From assembly GCF_020171785.1 (NCBI RefSeq), contig NZ_JAIVAE010000010.1, positions 152,376-216,375 of the forward strand: a stretch of DNA of 64,000 bases, written 5' to 3'. This document shows, piece by piece, positions 16,737 to 26,609 of this stretch (positions are counted from its first letter, which is position 1; every line of letters begins with the position of its first letter). The stretch is from Guptibacillus hwajinpoensis (GTDB taxonomy: Bacteria; Bacillota; Bacilli; Bacillales; Guptibacillaceae). Under the pieces are notes generated by a model. It worked only from the letters and a program-made list of their open reading frames with translations. It was not told where the DNA came from and did not search any database. The position numbers and the translations under genes are program-made.

Positions 16737-19550
16737 TTAGTTTAATATCTTTTTGATTTTAGGACCTTCCTCAGTGTAACCAGTAATATTATATTGTACA
16801 ATTCCTCTATTTCTCATTTTAATAGCTATTAATTGTGCGAAATCTTCATTATGAGTTGATATTATCATATGATTATCACTATAACGAGAATCCATTATAG
16901 CTCTAATAACATCAATTAAAGCAAGAATATTCACATCATCCATACTTTGAATTGGATCATCTAAGAACAATTGTTGCAAGTTACTATAGCGCTGTGTAAG
17001 TCCTAATCCCAAAAATATACTCAAGGCCAGAATATTTAACTGTGCAGCACTAAACATTTGATCTAAATAAAGTTCTATTTTATCGTCCAATTGTGTTTCT
17101 CCAGTAAAGTTTGTACCGCGTTCGGTATTAGTAATATGTAACTTTTTGTGGAATGGATGAGGGTTAATGGTTTCATACACCCAACTTATTATTGGGTGCT
17201 TCTCTAAACGTTCTTTTACTATACGTCTTTGTTTGCCAAGTAATTTACCATGTATATTGTTTATTTTATCGCTATACCCATCTACTGTTTTCTTCTTTTC
17301 ATTAAGCTTACTAATCTTATTTTCTAAATTATCATATTCTTCTAAAGTGGATTCATATTCTACAGGAATTCTAAACTTAATTATTTTATTAAATTCCGAT
17401 AGAAGAACTTCCAAAAAATCATTCTTCTCATTAACTTCTTTAATTTTTTCTGCTATACCATCTTCAGTATATTCATTAACTTTTTCTTCCTTAAGGATTG
17501 TTATTTCATTTTCTATATCTAATAAATCAACTGAGTCATTAAACAAATCAATTTTTGAACTGTGTTTTTTAAACCATTCTTCTTTACTTATAATAAATTG
17601 TTTTAAAACATCTAGTTTTGACTTCTTAAATTCTTCTTCAGATTCAAACAAAGCATTAATTGAATCTAATAATTTGTTATATTTTTTCAAGGCATTATCA
17701 TATTCATTCTGTTGATTTTCCACTAGATTATCATATACATCAATCTTCTCATTGATTTTATCTTTCACAGATTGAAACAATACAACGAATTTATTTCTAA
17801 TTTTATCAACCCGATTAGTTATTTGAAGTATTACTTCTTGCTTTAAAGACTCTTGTAATGATTTAATTTCATCCATGCATTCATTTTCTTTATTTGTTAA
17901 TTCTTTAATTTCGTCGTTTCCTGAAGAAGAGGTAGTATCTATTATAGCAACAATTTTATCGGAGACACTCGAATCAGACTCCCAATTATTTATGTTTTTC
18001 TCCAAATACTTACCATCTGAAAAATCATCATTTAGGCATACTGGACAACTCTTGATATCAGGTTTCTCTTTTATCAGTTTCTTAACCTGTGATAGTGCTT
18101 TTTGATACTCCCTATTAAGGGATGAAACTTCTTCCTTAATTTTTCTTATCTTTTCTAGATCTTCTTTATTCTTTTTGATTTTAAATTGGAGCTCATCATA
18201 TTTTTTTCTAGTAATTTCAAACCATTTAGTATTAATTTCAATGTTTTGTCCATTTTCTTGTGAAAAATGTTTGTATTCTAAAACAAATTCGTCCAAAATG
18301 CCTTTTTCCTTTTGAATTTGTATCCAAAACTCTTCTTTTATTTCTAAGTCTAAATCCTTTATATAGTGCTTTAAAGATAAAAAGGTATCTTTTTTGGTTT
18401 GTAGTTTTATTAATATGTCTTCGTGTTCTTTTAAGATTTTTTCAGATAGTAGTTTTGACTCTTTTATTTCCTCCATTTTTTTTTGAAGATCATTGACATT
18501 GTTATCTAAAAGCTTCTTGGCATGATTATATTGTTTTATTTTAAATTTAGCTGCATTTAATAACTTAAAAGTCTCTAATTTTCCCTTTAGACGATTAAAG
18601 TCAGCTTTTTGCACAACAAAACTTTCCTTAAGTGTAGTTAACTTTGCTTGTGAAAAAATAACCTCTCGCATAAATGCTACACAATTTTGAATATTAATTT
18701 TGTCATTAAAAAAAAGTGAATCAATTTCTAATTCTTCCTTATACTCATCTTTTCCTTCGATTAATTCTTTTAATATTATGTAATGTTGATGTAGAGAGTT
18801 TATATACTCTTCAATGCTATTAAATCCAAGGTTGCTGATGAATTTTTCAATATTATTTTGAGTATCTATATAGTCATCAATTTTAGTTTTTAATTGATTA
18901 CTTTTTTTAGAAATGGTTTTTCCATTGATATATTTTTGAACATCAAGATATAGCGAATTTAACTCCTCTTCTTGTAATAATTGCATAAAAATTTCTCTTC
19001 TTTGGGAAGGAGAATTATGCCTTAAGAAGTCAGAAATACTTTCCTGACCTAACATATGGGTATGAAAAAAAACTCCTATGTTTTTTGCTGTAGATATAAA
19101 TTCTTGCAATATCTTTTTATTATTAACCTCACTTAATTCATCGCGTCCCATTGTAACAGTAGATTTATATAAGGTATCTTTATCTGTAGTTTGTAAGACA
19201 TTACTCCTGCTTCTTCTGATAATTTTCAAGCCATCGCTAAAAATTAATTCAACATATATTTCTCTATCTGAAGAGTTCCCTTCTATGGGATGATAAAACT
19301 TTAAATAATGGCTTTTTTTGAGCTCATTTACCTGATATGTTTTATCTTTATAGATTTTTTTTAACCTATACACACTATCTGTAAGACACCATTCAATGGC
19401 TTCATAAAAAGAAGTCTTTCCAAAACCATTGTACCCTTTAAAGATTACCAATGGAGCATCTAAACCATCATAGACATAACATCTATCTTCTCTTTCTGTA
19501 TTTTCTCCGTAACCTCTAAAATTTTTAATTTTAACACATGAAAGATACAT
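16737..19550 (-). CDS. lmuB: SMC-like zinc-hook ATPase of a Lamassu-type system
   Basis: A 937-residue SMC/Rad50-like ABC ATPase. The N-terminal Walker A is G39-YNGFGKT46; long coiled coils rich in Lys/Glu/Asn fill the middle; a zinc-hook CPVC at Cys502-Cys505 marks the apex. The C-terminal lobe has the signature segment SAAQLNILALS, Walker B LFLDDPIQSMDD with Asp864-Asp865, and the H-loop ISTHNEDF with His900. In Lamassu (DdmABC) systems this subunit senses foreign DNA ends or structures and releases the nuclease subunit. The ATG follows AAGGAGG one base after the lmuC stop. Symbol by analogy with the three-gene order. Confidence 0.88.
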   Translation of the reverse strand: MYLSCVKIKNFRGYGENTEREDRCYVYDGLDAPLVIFKGYNGFGKTSFYEAIEWCLTDSVYRLKKIYKDKTYQVNELKKSHYLKFYHPIEGNSSDREIYVELIFSDGLKIIRRSRSNVLQTTDKDTLYKSTVTMGRDELSEVNNKKILQEFISTAKNIGVFFHTHMLGQESISDFLRHNSPSQRREIFMQLLQEEELNSLYLDVQKYINGKTISKKSNQLKTKIDDYIDTQNNIEKFISNLGFNSIEEYINSLHQHYIILKELIEGKDEYKEELEIDSLFFNDKINIQNCVAFMREVIFSQAKLTTLKESFVVQKADFNRLKGKLETFKLLNAAKFKIKQYNHAKKLLDNNVNDLQKKMEEIKESKLLSEKILKEHEDILIKLQTKKDTFLSLKHYIKDLDLEIKEEFWIQIQKEKGILDEFVLEYKHFSQENGQNIEINTKWFEITRKKYDELQFKIKKNKEDLEKIRKIKEEVSSLNREYQKALSQVKKLIKEKPDIKSCPVCLNDDFSDGKYLEKNINNWESDSSVSDKIVAIIDTTSSSGNDEIKELTNKENECMDEIKSLQESLKQEVILQITNRVDKIRNKFVVLFQSVKDKINEKIDVYDNLVENQQNEYDNALKKYNKLLDSINALFESEEEFKKSKLDVLKQFIISKEEWFKKHSSKIDLFNDSVDLLDIENEITILKEEKVNEYTEDGIAEKIKEVNEKNDFLEVLLSEFNKIIKFRIPVEYESTLEEYDNLENKISKLNEKKKTVDGYSDKINNIHGKLLGKQRRIVKERLEKHPIISWVYETINPHPFHKKLHITNTERGTNFTGETQLDDKIELYLDQMFSAAQLNILALSIFLGLGLTQRYSNLQQLFLDDPIQSMDDVNILALIDVIRAIMDSRYSDNHMIISTHNEDFAQLIAIKMRNRGIVQYNITGYTEEGPKIKKILN

Positions 19551-19551
19551 A

Positions 19552-20082
19552 CTAATCCTCCTTTATCACAGTATCAATTTCCTTTATTAAATCCTTAATA
19601 GACTCGTAGTCAAGAGATTCTTCATCATCCTCGTTTTCCATCGTAGTAAATGTATTTAATATTCTTTCAGGAAAAATTAAGTGATTAAACTTATCTTTCA
19701 ATTCATCAAGATGTTCATATTGGATAATAATTTTCCTAGCAATAAATCTATCTCTTTCATATTCTGAAATACTCGCAGATTTAAATACTTTATCTTCTGA
19801 TTCAACCTTATGTATGCCAATAACATACAAATCCCAAAGAAACTTAGACATTGGAATTTTTTCATTATGTACAAGATCTCTATTACTTTTATTATTAATT
19901 TGTTCCATTAATTTTTTTCGGAGTCCTGGCAAACGGTTAATAACTGTGTCAATATCTTTTAATTTGTTTATTGAACATATTATAAGAATCTTATCTTTAT
20001 CTAAATTACAAATTCTACAATTTGGTAATTCCTGAAAATTAATACCGTTTGATAACCCCAAGCTTTTTATTAAATCATCCAC
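19552..20082 (-). CDS. lmuC: Small middle subunit of the Lamassu-type system
   Basis: A 176-residue acidic, mostly helical protein between the nuclease and the SMC-like gene. It shows no enzymatic motif. Its size, position and close spacing match LmuC/DdmB, the middle component of ABC-three-component systems, which bridges the ATPase heads and the effector. It starts with GTG (20082) three bases after the lmuA stop, with AAAGGAAA inside the lmuA end, and its TAG lies one base before lmuB, so the three are translated as one unit. The function rests on context rather than on a recognised domain. Confidence 0.75.
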   Translation of the reverse strand: MDDLIKSLGLSNGINFQELPNCRICNLDKDKILIICSINKLKDIDTVINRLPGLRKKLMEQINNKSNRDLVHNEKIPMSKFLWDLYVIGIHKVESEDKVFKSASISEYERDRFIARKIIIQYEHLDELKDKFNHLIFPERILNTFTTMENEDDEESLDYESIKDLIKEIDTVIKED

Positions 20083-20085
20083 AAT

Positions 20086-21600
20086 TTATTTTCCTTTCTT
20101 GAAGTTATTTGCAAATTGGCATTCATCGTCGTGAGTATTAAGCTTTAAACACGAAGTACATTTGTAATCAAAAGATTGAAATAAACCTTGTTGAGCTAAC
20201 CCTCCATAGGGTCTAGCTATATCTAGTACAATATCTTCTTCAATTGCTTTTTTATCATATTTACAAATTTCACAAGCATTCTCGAAGATTATTGTTTCAT
20301 CCCCCATAGCTTTAAGATATTCTTGCTCCTTAAGGCTATGTTCAATAAAAGAGGTAATTAAAGTCTCTTCATCCTCTCTGTCGCTAGAGGAAGGTGTAGT
20401 CCTCAAAGAAAACTGTTGATACTCAGAGAAGCCGATATTGTTTATACCTTCTAATTTTTTTAGATTTACATCACCAAGACTAATTTCTGCCATAGATGAT
20501 ATTTCAGCCATTGCTTTAAAAAGATCTAAAATGTTCAAGGTATAAGTGTGTTCAGCACTCATTATGAATCTGTTATTAATTTTTTTTTCACCATGCAAGC
20601 GAATGTCCTCAATCCACTGTTCTGTACAAACACCTAATACCAATAAAATATGTTCTAATTGGCTTGAAAATCCACTTTTTTTTAATTTTCTTTCATATTT
20701 AATTAATTCCTCTTCGATTTCTTTCATTGTCTTGACAAGTGAATCACTTTCAAACAAGGCACTTACTGATTCTTCATGGTCACTAACAATGTCTTCTAGG
20801 TCATTAACATAGAGCACATGATTATTGGAACTTGCAGTGGTATTTAAAAATGCATTCATAATCAAATACCTAATACTTGAATACTGACTGTTTCCAGGGA
20901 ACAATTCCTCTAACGATTTCTCTATTGTATTATTTAATTGAATAATACTATCATATTTTTCAACTTTTTCTTCCGGCAGTTCAAAGCTCACTTGTTTAAT
21001 AAAGTCAAAGATTTCTTCATCCTTCATAAGAACCTCATTCGGAATGTATAAATCATACTCCTCTAAATTTTCATGTAACTGCTTTATCAAGGCACTTTTA
21101 TATTTTGGCTTTTTAATATGAGGATGATTTTTTTGATAAGTCTCTTTAAATGTTTTATATTTCTCCGAGAAGGCATCCTTTCCTATATACTCATAGACTA
21201 AACAATCCTTCACATAATTGATGAAATCCGTCCGACAAGAAAATTCTTGGTTATTCCAGTCATTAAAAAATTTTTTATCTGAATTAGAGATAGGGACATT
21301 AGAGTTTATTACAAATGTTCCATTTAAACTATTTGAATCTCTATGAGTATGATAAAAATTATATATAGTATGGCGAATAGCTTCACTATAGCGTGTAAAA
21401 TAATTTTGCTTATAAAATTTTGCCTCTATATATCTATCGTTACCTTTATTAACTCTAATATCAGCACCATATTCAACCCCAACATAACCTTTCGGATAAT
21501 GTTTAGACATGGTTACAAGTTCTTTGCATGCAATTAAAAGTTGAAAGTAAAACCCCGCAATAGAATGTTTAACATCAGTAGATCTTCTATCATTACTCAT
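20086..21600 (-). CDS. lmuA: Cap4-like nuclease effector of a Lamassu-type system
   Basis: A 504-residue effector. The N terminus (about 1-200) has the Cap4/DUF4297-type nuclease pattern: AGFYFQLLIACKEL with Gln20, GVEYGADIRV with Glu43 and Asp47, and YIEAKFYK with Glu59 and Lys61, a D...E-x-K active site. The middle is helical. The C terminus has two CxxC pairs (Cys443/446, Cys481/484) plus Cys494, probably a zinc ribbon. In Lamassu systems such a nuclease is held inactive and degrades DNA after triggering. It is the first gene of the operon, with AAGGAAG before its ATG. Confidence 0.82.
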   Translation of the reverse strand: MSNDRRSTDVKHSIAGFYFQLLIACKELVTMSKHYPKGYVGVEYGADIRVNKGNDRYIEAKFYKQNYFTRYSEAIRHTIYNFYHTHRDSNSLNGTFVINSNVPISNSDKKFFNDWNNQEFSCRTDFINYVKDCLVYEYIGKDAFSEKYKTFKETYQKNHPHIKKPKYKSALIKQLHENLEEYDLYIPNEVLMKDEEIFDFIKQVSFELPEEKVEKYDSIIQLNNTIEKSLEELFPGNSQYSSIRYLIMNAFLNTTASSNNHVLYVNDLEDIVSDHEESVSALFESDSLVKTMKEIEEELIKYERKLKKSGFSSQLEHILLVLGVCTEQWIEDIRLHGEKKINNRFIMSAEHTYTLNILDLFKAMAEISSMAEISLGDVNLKKLEGINNIGFSEYQQFSLRTTPSSSDREDEETLITSFIEHSLKEQEYLKAMGDETIIFENACEICKYDKKAIEEDIVLDIARPYGGLAQQGLFQSFDYKCTSCLKLNTHDDECQFANNFKKGK

Positions 21601-21859
21601 TAAATATCGCTTCCTTCAAGTTAATTAACAAGATTATGTTAAACTTTAAACCTTGTGGTATAAGTCGCTACTATCCAAAAAATGATTAGAATAAATAACA
21701 TTAGAAAATATAGAAAGTCCACCCAATTTTATTGAATAGTTAGTATTTTAAATTTAGAATACTATATATATACAAAATTATACATTAAATAAAGAAATTG
21801 GTCATCGATTGATTTCTTACTCCCATACAATACATTTTTTAGTACAAGATTAAATCATC

Positions 21860-22165
21860 ATGGGTGAAGGTTATATGAACAAAATTTCGGACTATTCGCT
21901 TGACTATATCGAACTGAATCAGAAAACAGTTAATGCTTCTAGGTTATGGCACACTGACAATGTGATCTTTAAAGAAGAACTGTCAGAATATCGATAGTTA
22001 ACGGATATCAAAATAAAGACGATACAGCTCAACCAGGTTCAACTGGAGGAAAAATCGCAGGGATGCGAGAGTGAAAACTATGCTGTTCATATCGGTAAAA
22101 GACTGAATGATGTATTAACAATGAAAGAACTGACACCTAAAATCCTTCACTCCCTCTTTGAGTAA
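21860..22165 (+). pseudogene. Decayed C-terminal fragment of a large serine recombinase
   Basis: One frame runs from the ATG at 21860 to TAA at 22163-22165, broken by a single in-frame TAG at 21995-21997. The translation before the stop ends in VIFKEELSEYR; after it comes IKTIQLNQVQLEEKSQ, then NYAVHIGKRLN and LTMKELTPKILHSLFE. This resembles the coiled coil and the 'LTPEIL..L' end of the DUF4368 region of TnpX/Tn916-like large serine recombinases. The catalytic domain is absent and the final strand is cut short. It lies between lmuA and rlmCD and marks a past integration at the island edge. Confidence 0.6.
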
Positions 22166-22232
22166 ATAACCTGCAACCAAGATGGCAGTGTTAATATCCA
22201 ATATTGCTTTGTTAATCCGCTCCAAGAAATAT

Positions 22233-22263
22233 AAAAAAGGCAACACCCTGAGGGTTAGTTGCC
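22233..22263 (-). terminator. Terminator of rlmCD
   Basis: On the minus strand GGCAACTAACCCT and AGGGTGTTGCC pair and are followed by a T-run. The stem includes the last codons of rlmCD. Confidence 0.88.
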
Positions 22264-23634
22264 TTTTCTTCTAATGAGTTGCGAGACACACTCCACGTGC
22301 GTCGTATGCGGGAACATATCAACCGGCTGAACTTCCTTCGTTTCAAACCCACCATCTTCTAGGATTCGTAGGTCCCGAGCTAGCGTTGCCGGGTTACATG
22401 ACACATAAACAACTTTCTCTGGCTTCATATCGATAATCGTTTGAAGGAGCGCTTCGTCACAGCCTTTTCGTGGTGGATCAACGACGATCACGTCAGGCTT
22501 GATGCCCTGCTCTTTCCAGGCTGGAATGACGTTTTCTGCTTCACCAACCGCAAACTCTGCGTTTGTGATGCCGTTTAGCTCGGCATTGCGCTTCGCATCT
22601 TCTATCGCTTCGGGTACGATTTCCACACCGTACACCTGCTTCGCTTTTTGCGCGAGGAAAAGAGAGATCGTTCCGATACCGCAATAAGCGTCGATGACCG
22701 TTTCGTTCCCAGTCAGTCCAGCGTATTCAAGCGCCTGATCGTAAAGCACCTTTGTTTGATCTGGATTTACTTGATAAAACGAGCGAGCTGAGATGGCGAA
22801 TTTAATGTCGCCGATCGTATCGTAAATGTATGGTGATCCCCATAGGACGCGTGTTTCGTCACCGAAAATCACGTTCGTGCGCTTTGGATTCACGTTCTGA
22901 ACGATTGATTTCACTTTCGGTAGTTGCTCAGTGATGTCTTTGATGATGTTTTTGCGATTTGGTAAATCTTTGTTTTTCGTTACGATGACGACCATGATGT
23001 CGTCCGTTTGCTTCCCGTATTTTGCAACGACATGTCTGAGCGTTCCACGATGAGAGCGTTCGTCGTACGCACGGATGCCGTACTTTTCTGCGATCTCTTT
23101 CACAACGCGTAGAACTTCATCGTTTTCCTGCTCCTGAATGAGGCACTGGTCCATGTCGATAATCTGGTGACTCCGCTGCTGGTAGAAGCCAGCGACGATC
23201 TTACCATTCTGTTCGCCAACTGGTACCTGCGCTTTGTTGCGATAGCGCCACGGGTCTTCCATACCAAGCACAGGGTGAACGGGTATATCAATCTTCGCAA
23301 TCCGCTCCATTACGTCCTGAACTTGCTTGTGCTTGAATCTTAGCTGACTATCATACGTAATATGCTGGGTCTGACAACCGCCGCATTGATAGAAAATCGG
23401 GCATGGTGGTGTATTGCGGTCTTCGCTCTCCACTTTCACATCAAGCAGCTTACCGAAGCCGTAACCTTTCTTCGTTTTGATTACTTTTACGTTCGCGGTT
23501 TCGCCTGGAATGCCATACGGGACGAAAAGCGTGTACCCATCTATTTTCGCAACGCCTGCCCCGTCATGGGAAAGGTCTCTAAACTCTACTTCGACAACGT
23601 CATTCTTTTTTACAGGTACTTCTTGATTACTCAT
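22255..23634 (-). CDS. rlmCD: 23S rRNA (uracil-C5)-methyltransferase RlmCD
   Basis: A 459-residue SAM-dependent methyltransferase that makes 5-methyluridine in 23S rRNA; the B. subtilis enzyme (YefA) modifies two positions, 747 and 1939. It has an N-terminal TRAM domain (residues about 8-68), the iron-sulfur cysteines C78-x5-C84-GG-C87 with a fourth Cys in DMDQCLIQ, the SAM loop [21 protein letters not shown], and the nucleophile Cys in [13 protein letters not shown]. It follows dgkB, as in B. subtilis, though with a gap and repeats between them. Confidence 0.93.
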   Translation of the reverse strand: MSNQEVPVKKNDVVEVEFRDLSHDGAGVAKIDGYTLFVPYGIPGETANVKVIKTKKGYGFGKLLDVKVESEDRNTPPCPIFYQCGGCQTQHITYDSQLRFKHKQVQDVMERIAKIDIPVHPVLGMEDPWRYRNKAQVPVGEQNGKIVAGFYQQRSHQIIDMDQCLIQEQENDEVLRVVKEIAEKYGIRAYDERSHRGTLRHVVAKYGKQTDDIMVVIVTKNKDLPNRKNIIKDITEQLPKVKSIVQNVNPKRTNVIFGDETRVLWGSPYIYDTIGDIKFAISARSFYQVNPDQTKVLYDQALEYAGLTGNETVIDAYCGIGTISLFLAQKAKQVYGVEIVPEAIEDAKRNAELNGITNAEFAVGEAENVIPAWKEQGIKPDVIVVDPPRKGCDEALLQTIIDMKPEKVVYVSCNPATLARDLRILEDGGFETKEVQPVDMFPHTTHVECVSQLIRRKGN

Positions 23635-23752
23635 TAGGTTTCCGTCCTTTTCCGGTCAATTTCATGTACAAAAATTGTACCACAGTGTGGCGAGATCGCG
23701 AAATGGAAGAGCGCGGTGCTTTTTGCATGGGAGGCGAGATCGATTTCGTGGT

Positions 23753-23844
23753 ATATTGGCCAAAATAGAAAGATATTGGCTAAACTCACGATATATTGGC
23801 CAAATCTGAAATATATTAGCCAAAATCAATAGTTATTGGCCAAA
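23753..23844. repeat. Five TTGGCCAAA motifs phased at 20 bp
   Basis: The core ATATTGGCCAAA, or a one-to-two-base variant, occurs five times with TTGGC/TTAGC ending at 23760, 23780, 23800, 23820 and 23840, an exact 20-base period. The eight bases between cores are not conserved. TTGGCCAA is itself palindromic. It fills the gap between dgkB and rlmCD, has no ORF and does not look like a CRISPR array. Similar phasing is seen with a different core at 38.5 and 63.7 kb. Confidence 0.85.
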
Positions 23845-23890
23845 CCCGAATGCCCGTCCTGTTTCCAACGCTCTCCCCCATGAACATCAG

Positions 23891-23918
23891 AAAAAGCCAG
23901 AGCTCATCGCCTCTGACT
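23891..23918 (-). terminator. Terminator of dgkB
   Basis: On the minus strand AGTCAGAG and CTCTGGCT pair (one G-U) across an 8-base loop and lead into TTTTTC, 15 bases beyond the dgkB stop. Confidence 0.75.
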
Positions 23919-23932
23919 TCTCTCCTTCATTT

Positions 23933-24880
23933 CTACTCACCTGAAATGGCGCGCTTGTGCGCGGCTTCTTCTTCATTTGTATGTTTCTCGCTCGTTTCTT
24001 TCGGCACGATCATCGTAATATGACGATATAAGTTCGTAAACTCAGCTGGAAGCGGGCCACCGTACTCGCCGTCCAGGTTCAGCTGCATTTTATCAACGGA
24101 TTCGACTTTAATGTGACTTGCTTTCTTATAAACAACATTTGGATCATTGATATGATCACCGCGAAGTGCACTGCTTGCAATGCGGATGAATTCTGCGATG
24201 TTCGTCTTCTTTAAAATCATTAGATCGAACAGGCCATCATTCAATGATGCATGGGGTGCTAGCTTCTCAAATCCACCGATGGAGTTTGAGTTCGAGACAA
24301 GGAAAAGCATAATTTCACCTTCAAAAAGCTTACCGTCGTATTCAATTCTCGTTCTTGCAGGGCGAATCGATGGAAGCATCTCAATGCCTTTCATATAGTA
24401 AGCTAGCTGGCCAAGCATGGTTTTCAGCTTACTAGGTACTTCATATGTTAATTCAGTCAGGCGACCGCCCCCTGCGATGTTGATAAAGTAATGCTCGTTC
24501 ACTCGACCGATATCAATTGGCATTTCAAGACCATTGCACAGAACGTCCATCGCCCCTTCAATGGTACGCGGAACGCCAATAGCTCGCGCAAAATCGTTGG
24601 TTGTACCAACTGGAATAATCCCCATTTTCGGTCGATATGACTGTTCCGCAATACCATTGATCACTTCATAAATCGTCCCATCTCCACCTGCCGCAATGAC
24701 AAGATCAAAGCGTCGCTCGACGGCAATGCGCGCTGCTTCCGTTGCATCGCCTTCACAAGTGGTTGCATGGGCAGAGGTCTCGTACCCATTTTTTTCAAGG
24801 CGTTCGAGGATATATGGTAGTGACCTCTTCACTTGTTCTCTTCCGGACGTTGGATTATAGATTAGTCTTGCACGTTTCAT
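23933..24880 (-). CDS. dgkB: Diacylglycerol kinase
   Basis: A soluble lipid kinase of 315 residues that phosphorylates diacylglycerol to phosphatidic acid, recycling the diacylglycerol released by lipoteichoic acid synthesis. The catalytic domain shows YNPTSG near the N terminus, the ATP-site G65-GDGT69, and PVGTTNDFARA. A C-terminal beta domain ends with the LDGEYGG motif. Length, and position between gatB and rlmCD, match B. subtilis DgkB (YerQ). The charged tail after KETSEK is an extra short extension. Confidence 0.94.
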   Translation of the reverse strand: MKRARLIYNPTSGREQVKRSLPYILERLEKNGYETSAHATTCEGDATEAARIAVERRFDLVIAAGGDGTIYEVINGIAEQSYRPKMGIIPVGTTNDFARAIGVPRTIEGAMDVLCNGLEMPIDIGRVNEHYFINIAGGGRLTELTYEVPSKLKTMLGQLAYYMKGIEMLPSIRPARTRIEYDGKLFEGEIMLFLVSNSNSIGGFEKLAPHASLNDGLFDLMILKKTNIAEFIRIASSALRGDHINDPNVVYKKASHIKVESVDKMQLNLDGEYGGPLPAEFTNLYRHITMIVPKETSEKHTNEEEAAHKRAISGE

Positions 24881-25130
24881 CCTTCATCATCCTATCTTAA
24901 TTCTTCATGCAGAATGTTTATATTTGTTCAATCTTCAACCGAATCAAAGCACGCGGCAATATCCACGTTACTTATTTATATGATAGTCGCAAACAAAAAA
25001 CGCCCACAATCTCGTGACCGTTTTCTTCCGCTTAACCTTCTGTTCTGATTATAGGCTTTTCCCTAAAAAAAAGCAAAGCCGAAAATACGTGAATTAGGTG
25101 ACCGTACTCAAACTCCTCTTTAGACATAAA

Positions 25131-25153
25131 AAACCCTCCACGTGGGAGGGTTT
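25131..25153 (-). terminator. Terminator of gatCAB
   Basis: AAACCCTCC pairs with GGAGGGTTT around the ACGTG centre, just beyond the gatB stop, with T residues following on the minus strand. Confidence 0.88.
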
Positions 25154-25159
25154 CGTTAT

Positions 25160-26593
25160 TTAGCGTTTATCCATTTCTTCTACAATCAGCTTGTTAACCA
25201 TTGGAGGATTTGCTTTTCCTTTGGTTGCTTTCATCACTTGCCCAACGAGGAAGCCGATCGCACGGTCTTTCCCATTTTTGTAGTCTTCGATGGATTGTTC
25301 ATTCTCATCAAGAATACCTGACACGATAGAACGAAGCTCGCCTTCATCAGAAATCTGTACAAGGCCTTTGTCTTTAACGATCTGTTCAGGATCGCCGCCT
25401 TTTTCAATAAGGTCTTTGAAGACTTTCTTCGCAATCTTCGAAGAAATTGTTCCCTTTTCAATTAGAGAAATCAGTTTTCCTAATCCTTCTGGAGTAAGAG
25501 CCACTTCGTCAATTTCTTTATAGTTTGCATTCAAGTAAGCCGATACTTCACCCATTAACCAGTTTGAAGTCTGTTTTGGATCAGCACCCTGGCCAATCGC
25601 TACTTCAAAGAAGTCCGACATTTTCTTGGATTGAGTAAGCACCATCGCATCGTACTCAGGAAGATCATACTCCTTCACATAGCGCTCACGACGAGCGTCT
25701 GGAAGCTCCGGAATGTCCGCACGAACGCGGTCCATCCATTCTTTATTGATCGCTAGACGAACAAGGTCTGGTTCTGGGAAGTAGCGGTAGTCGTCAGATC
25801 CTTCTTTTACACGCATCAGAATTGTTTTCTTGCCAGCTTCGTCATAACGACGCGTTTCCTGGCCGATCACGTTTCCTGCTAGAAGTTCTTTCTCCTGACG
25901 TACTTCTTCATATTGAAGACCTTTCTGTACGTTAGCAAATGAGTTCAAGTTCTTAAGCTCTGTTTTCGTACCAAATTCTTCTTGACCATACGGACGAAGA
26001 GAAAGGTTCGCATCACAGCGAAGAGATCCTTCTTCCATTTTACAGTCAGATACTTCCGTATATTGAAGAATCGCTTTAAGCTTCTCAAGGTAAGCATATG
26101 CTTCTTCAGGTGTACGAATATCCGGCTCAGATACGATCTCAACAAGCGGAGTACCTTGACGGTTGAAGTCGACAAGAGAGTGGTTCTCACCATCAACGTG
26201 CGTGAGCTTACCAGCATCTTCTTCGAGGTGAAGACGCGTAATCCCAATACGCTTTGTTTTGCCGTTAACTTCAATATCAATCCATCCGTTTTCACCGATT
26301 GGCTTGTCATATTGAGAGATCTGATATGCTTTCGGGTTATCTGGGTAGAAATAGTTTTTACGGTCAAACTTTGTGTCTTCTGCGATTTCACAGTTCAATG
26401 CCATTGCCGCACGCATCGCAAAATCAACGGCCTGTTCGTTCATCACTGGAAGAACACCAGGATGGCCAAGACAGATCGGGCAAACGTTCGTGTTAGGCGG
26501 CGCACCGAAATTCGTTGAACAATTACAGAAAATCTTTGTGTTTGTCTTCAGTTCTGAGTGAACTTCTAGACCAATAATAGTTTCAAAATTCAT
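25160..26593 (-). CDS. gatB: Aspartyl/glutamyl-tRNA amidotransferase subunit B
   Basis: The 477-residue kinase-like subunit of GatCAB. It activates the side chain of Glu-tRNA(Gln) (and Asp-tRNA(Asn) where needed) with ATP so that ammonia from GatA can amidate it. The start [15 protein letters not shown], the zinc-site segment with CNC and CPICLGHPG, and the [12 protein letters not shown] motif are diagnostic; the C-terminal YqeY-like tail domain ([11 protein letters not shown]) binds tRNA. It lies 16 bases downstream of gatA in the operon. Confidence 0.97.
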   Translation of the reverse strand: MNFETIIGLEVHSELKTNTKIFCNCSTNFGAPPNTNVCPICLGHPGVLPVMNEQAVDFAMRAAMALNCEIAEDTKFDRKNYFYPDNPKAYQISQYDKPIGENGWIDIEVNGKTKRIGITRLHLEEDAGKLTHVDGENHSLVDFNRQGTPLVEIVSEPDIRTPEEAYAYLEKLKAILQYTEVSDCKMEEGSLRCDANLSLRPYGQEEFGTKTELKNLNSFANVQKGLQYEEVRQEKELLAGNVIGQETRRYDEAGKKTILMRVKEGSDDYRYFPEPDLVRLAINKEWMDRVRADIPELPDARRERYVKEYDLPEYDAMVLTQSKKMSDFFEVAIGQGADPKQTSNWLMGEVSAYLNANYKEIDEVALTPEGLGKLISLIEKGTISSKIAKKVFKDLIEKGGDPEQIVKDKGLVQISDEGELRSIVSGILDENEQSIEDYKNGKDRAIGFLVGQVMKATKGKANPPMVNKLIVEEMDKR

Positions 26594-26609
26594 TTTCAGT
26601 CGTCACCCC

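Noticed and set aside
17167..17715. 182-codon plus-strand frame opposite lmuB
   Set aside because: Ser/Phe/Leu-rich antisense reading of a Lys/Glu/Asn-rich coiled-coil gene, without a ribosome site; a composition artefact.
23753..23844. Possible CRISPR array
   Set aside because: The repeat core is only about 12 bases with 8-base spacers, and there are no cas genes in the window.
25945..26518. Long frames on both strands inside gatB (148 and 178 codons)
   Set aside because: They lie wholly within gatB, which has all family motifs; the alternative products are basic low-complexity sequences with no domain.
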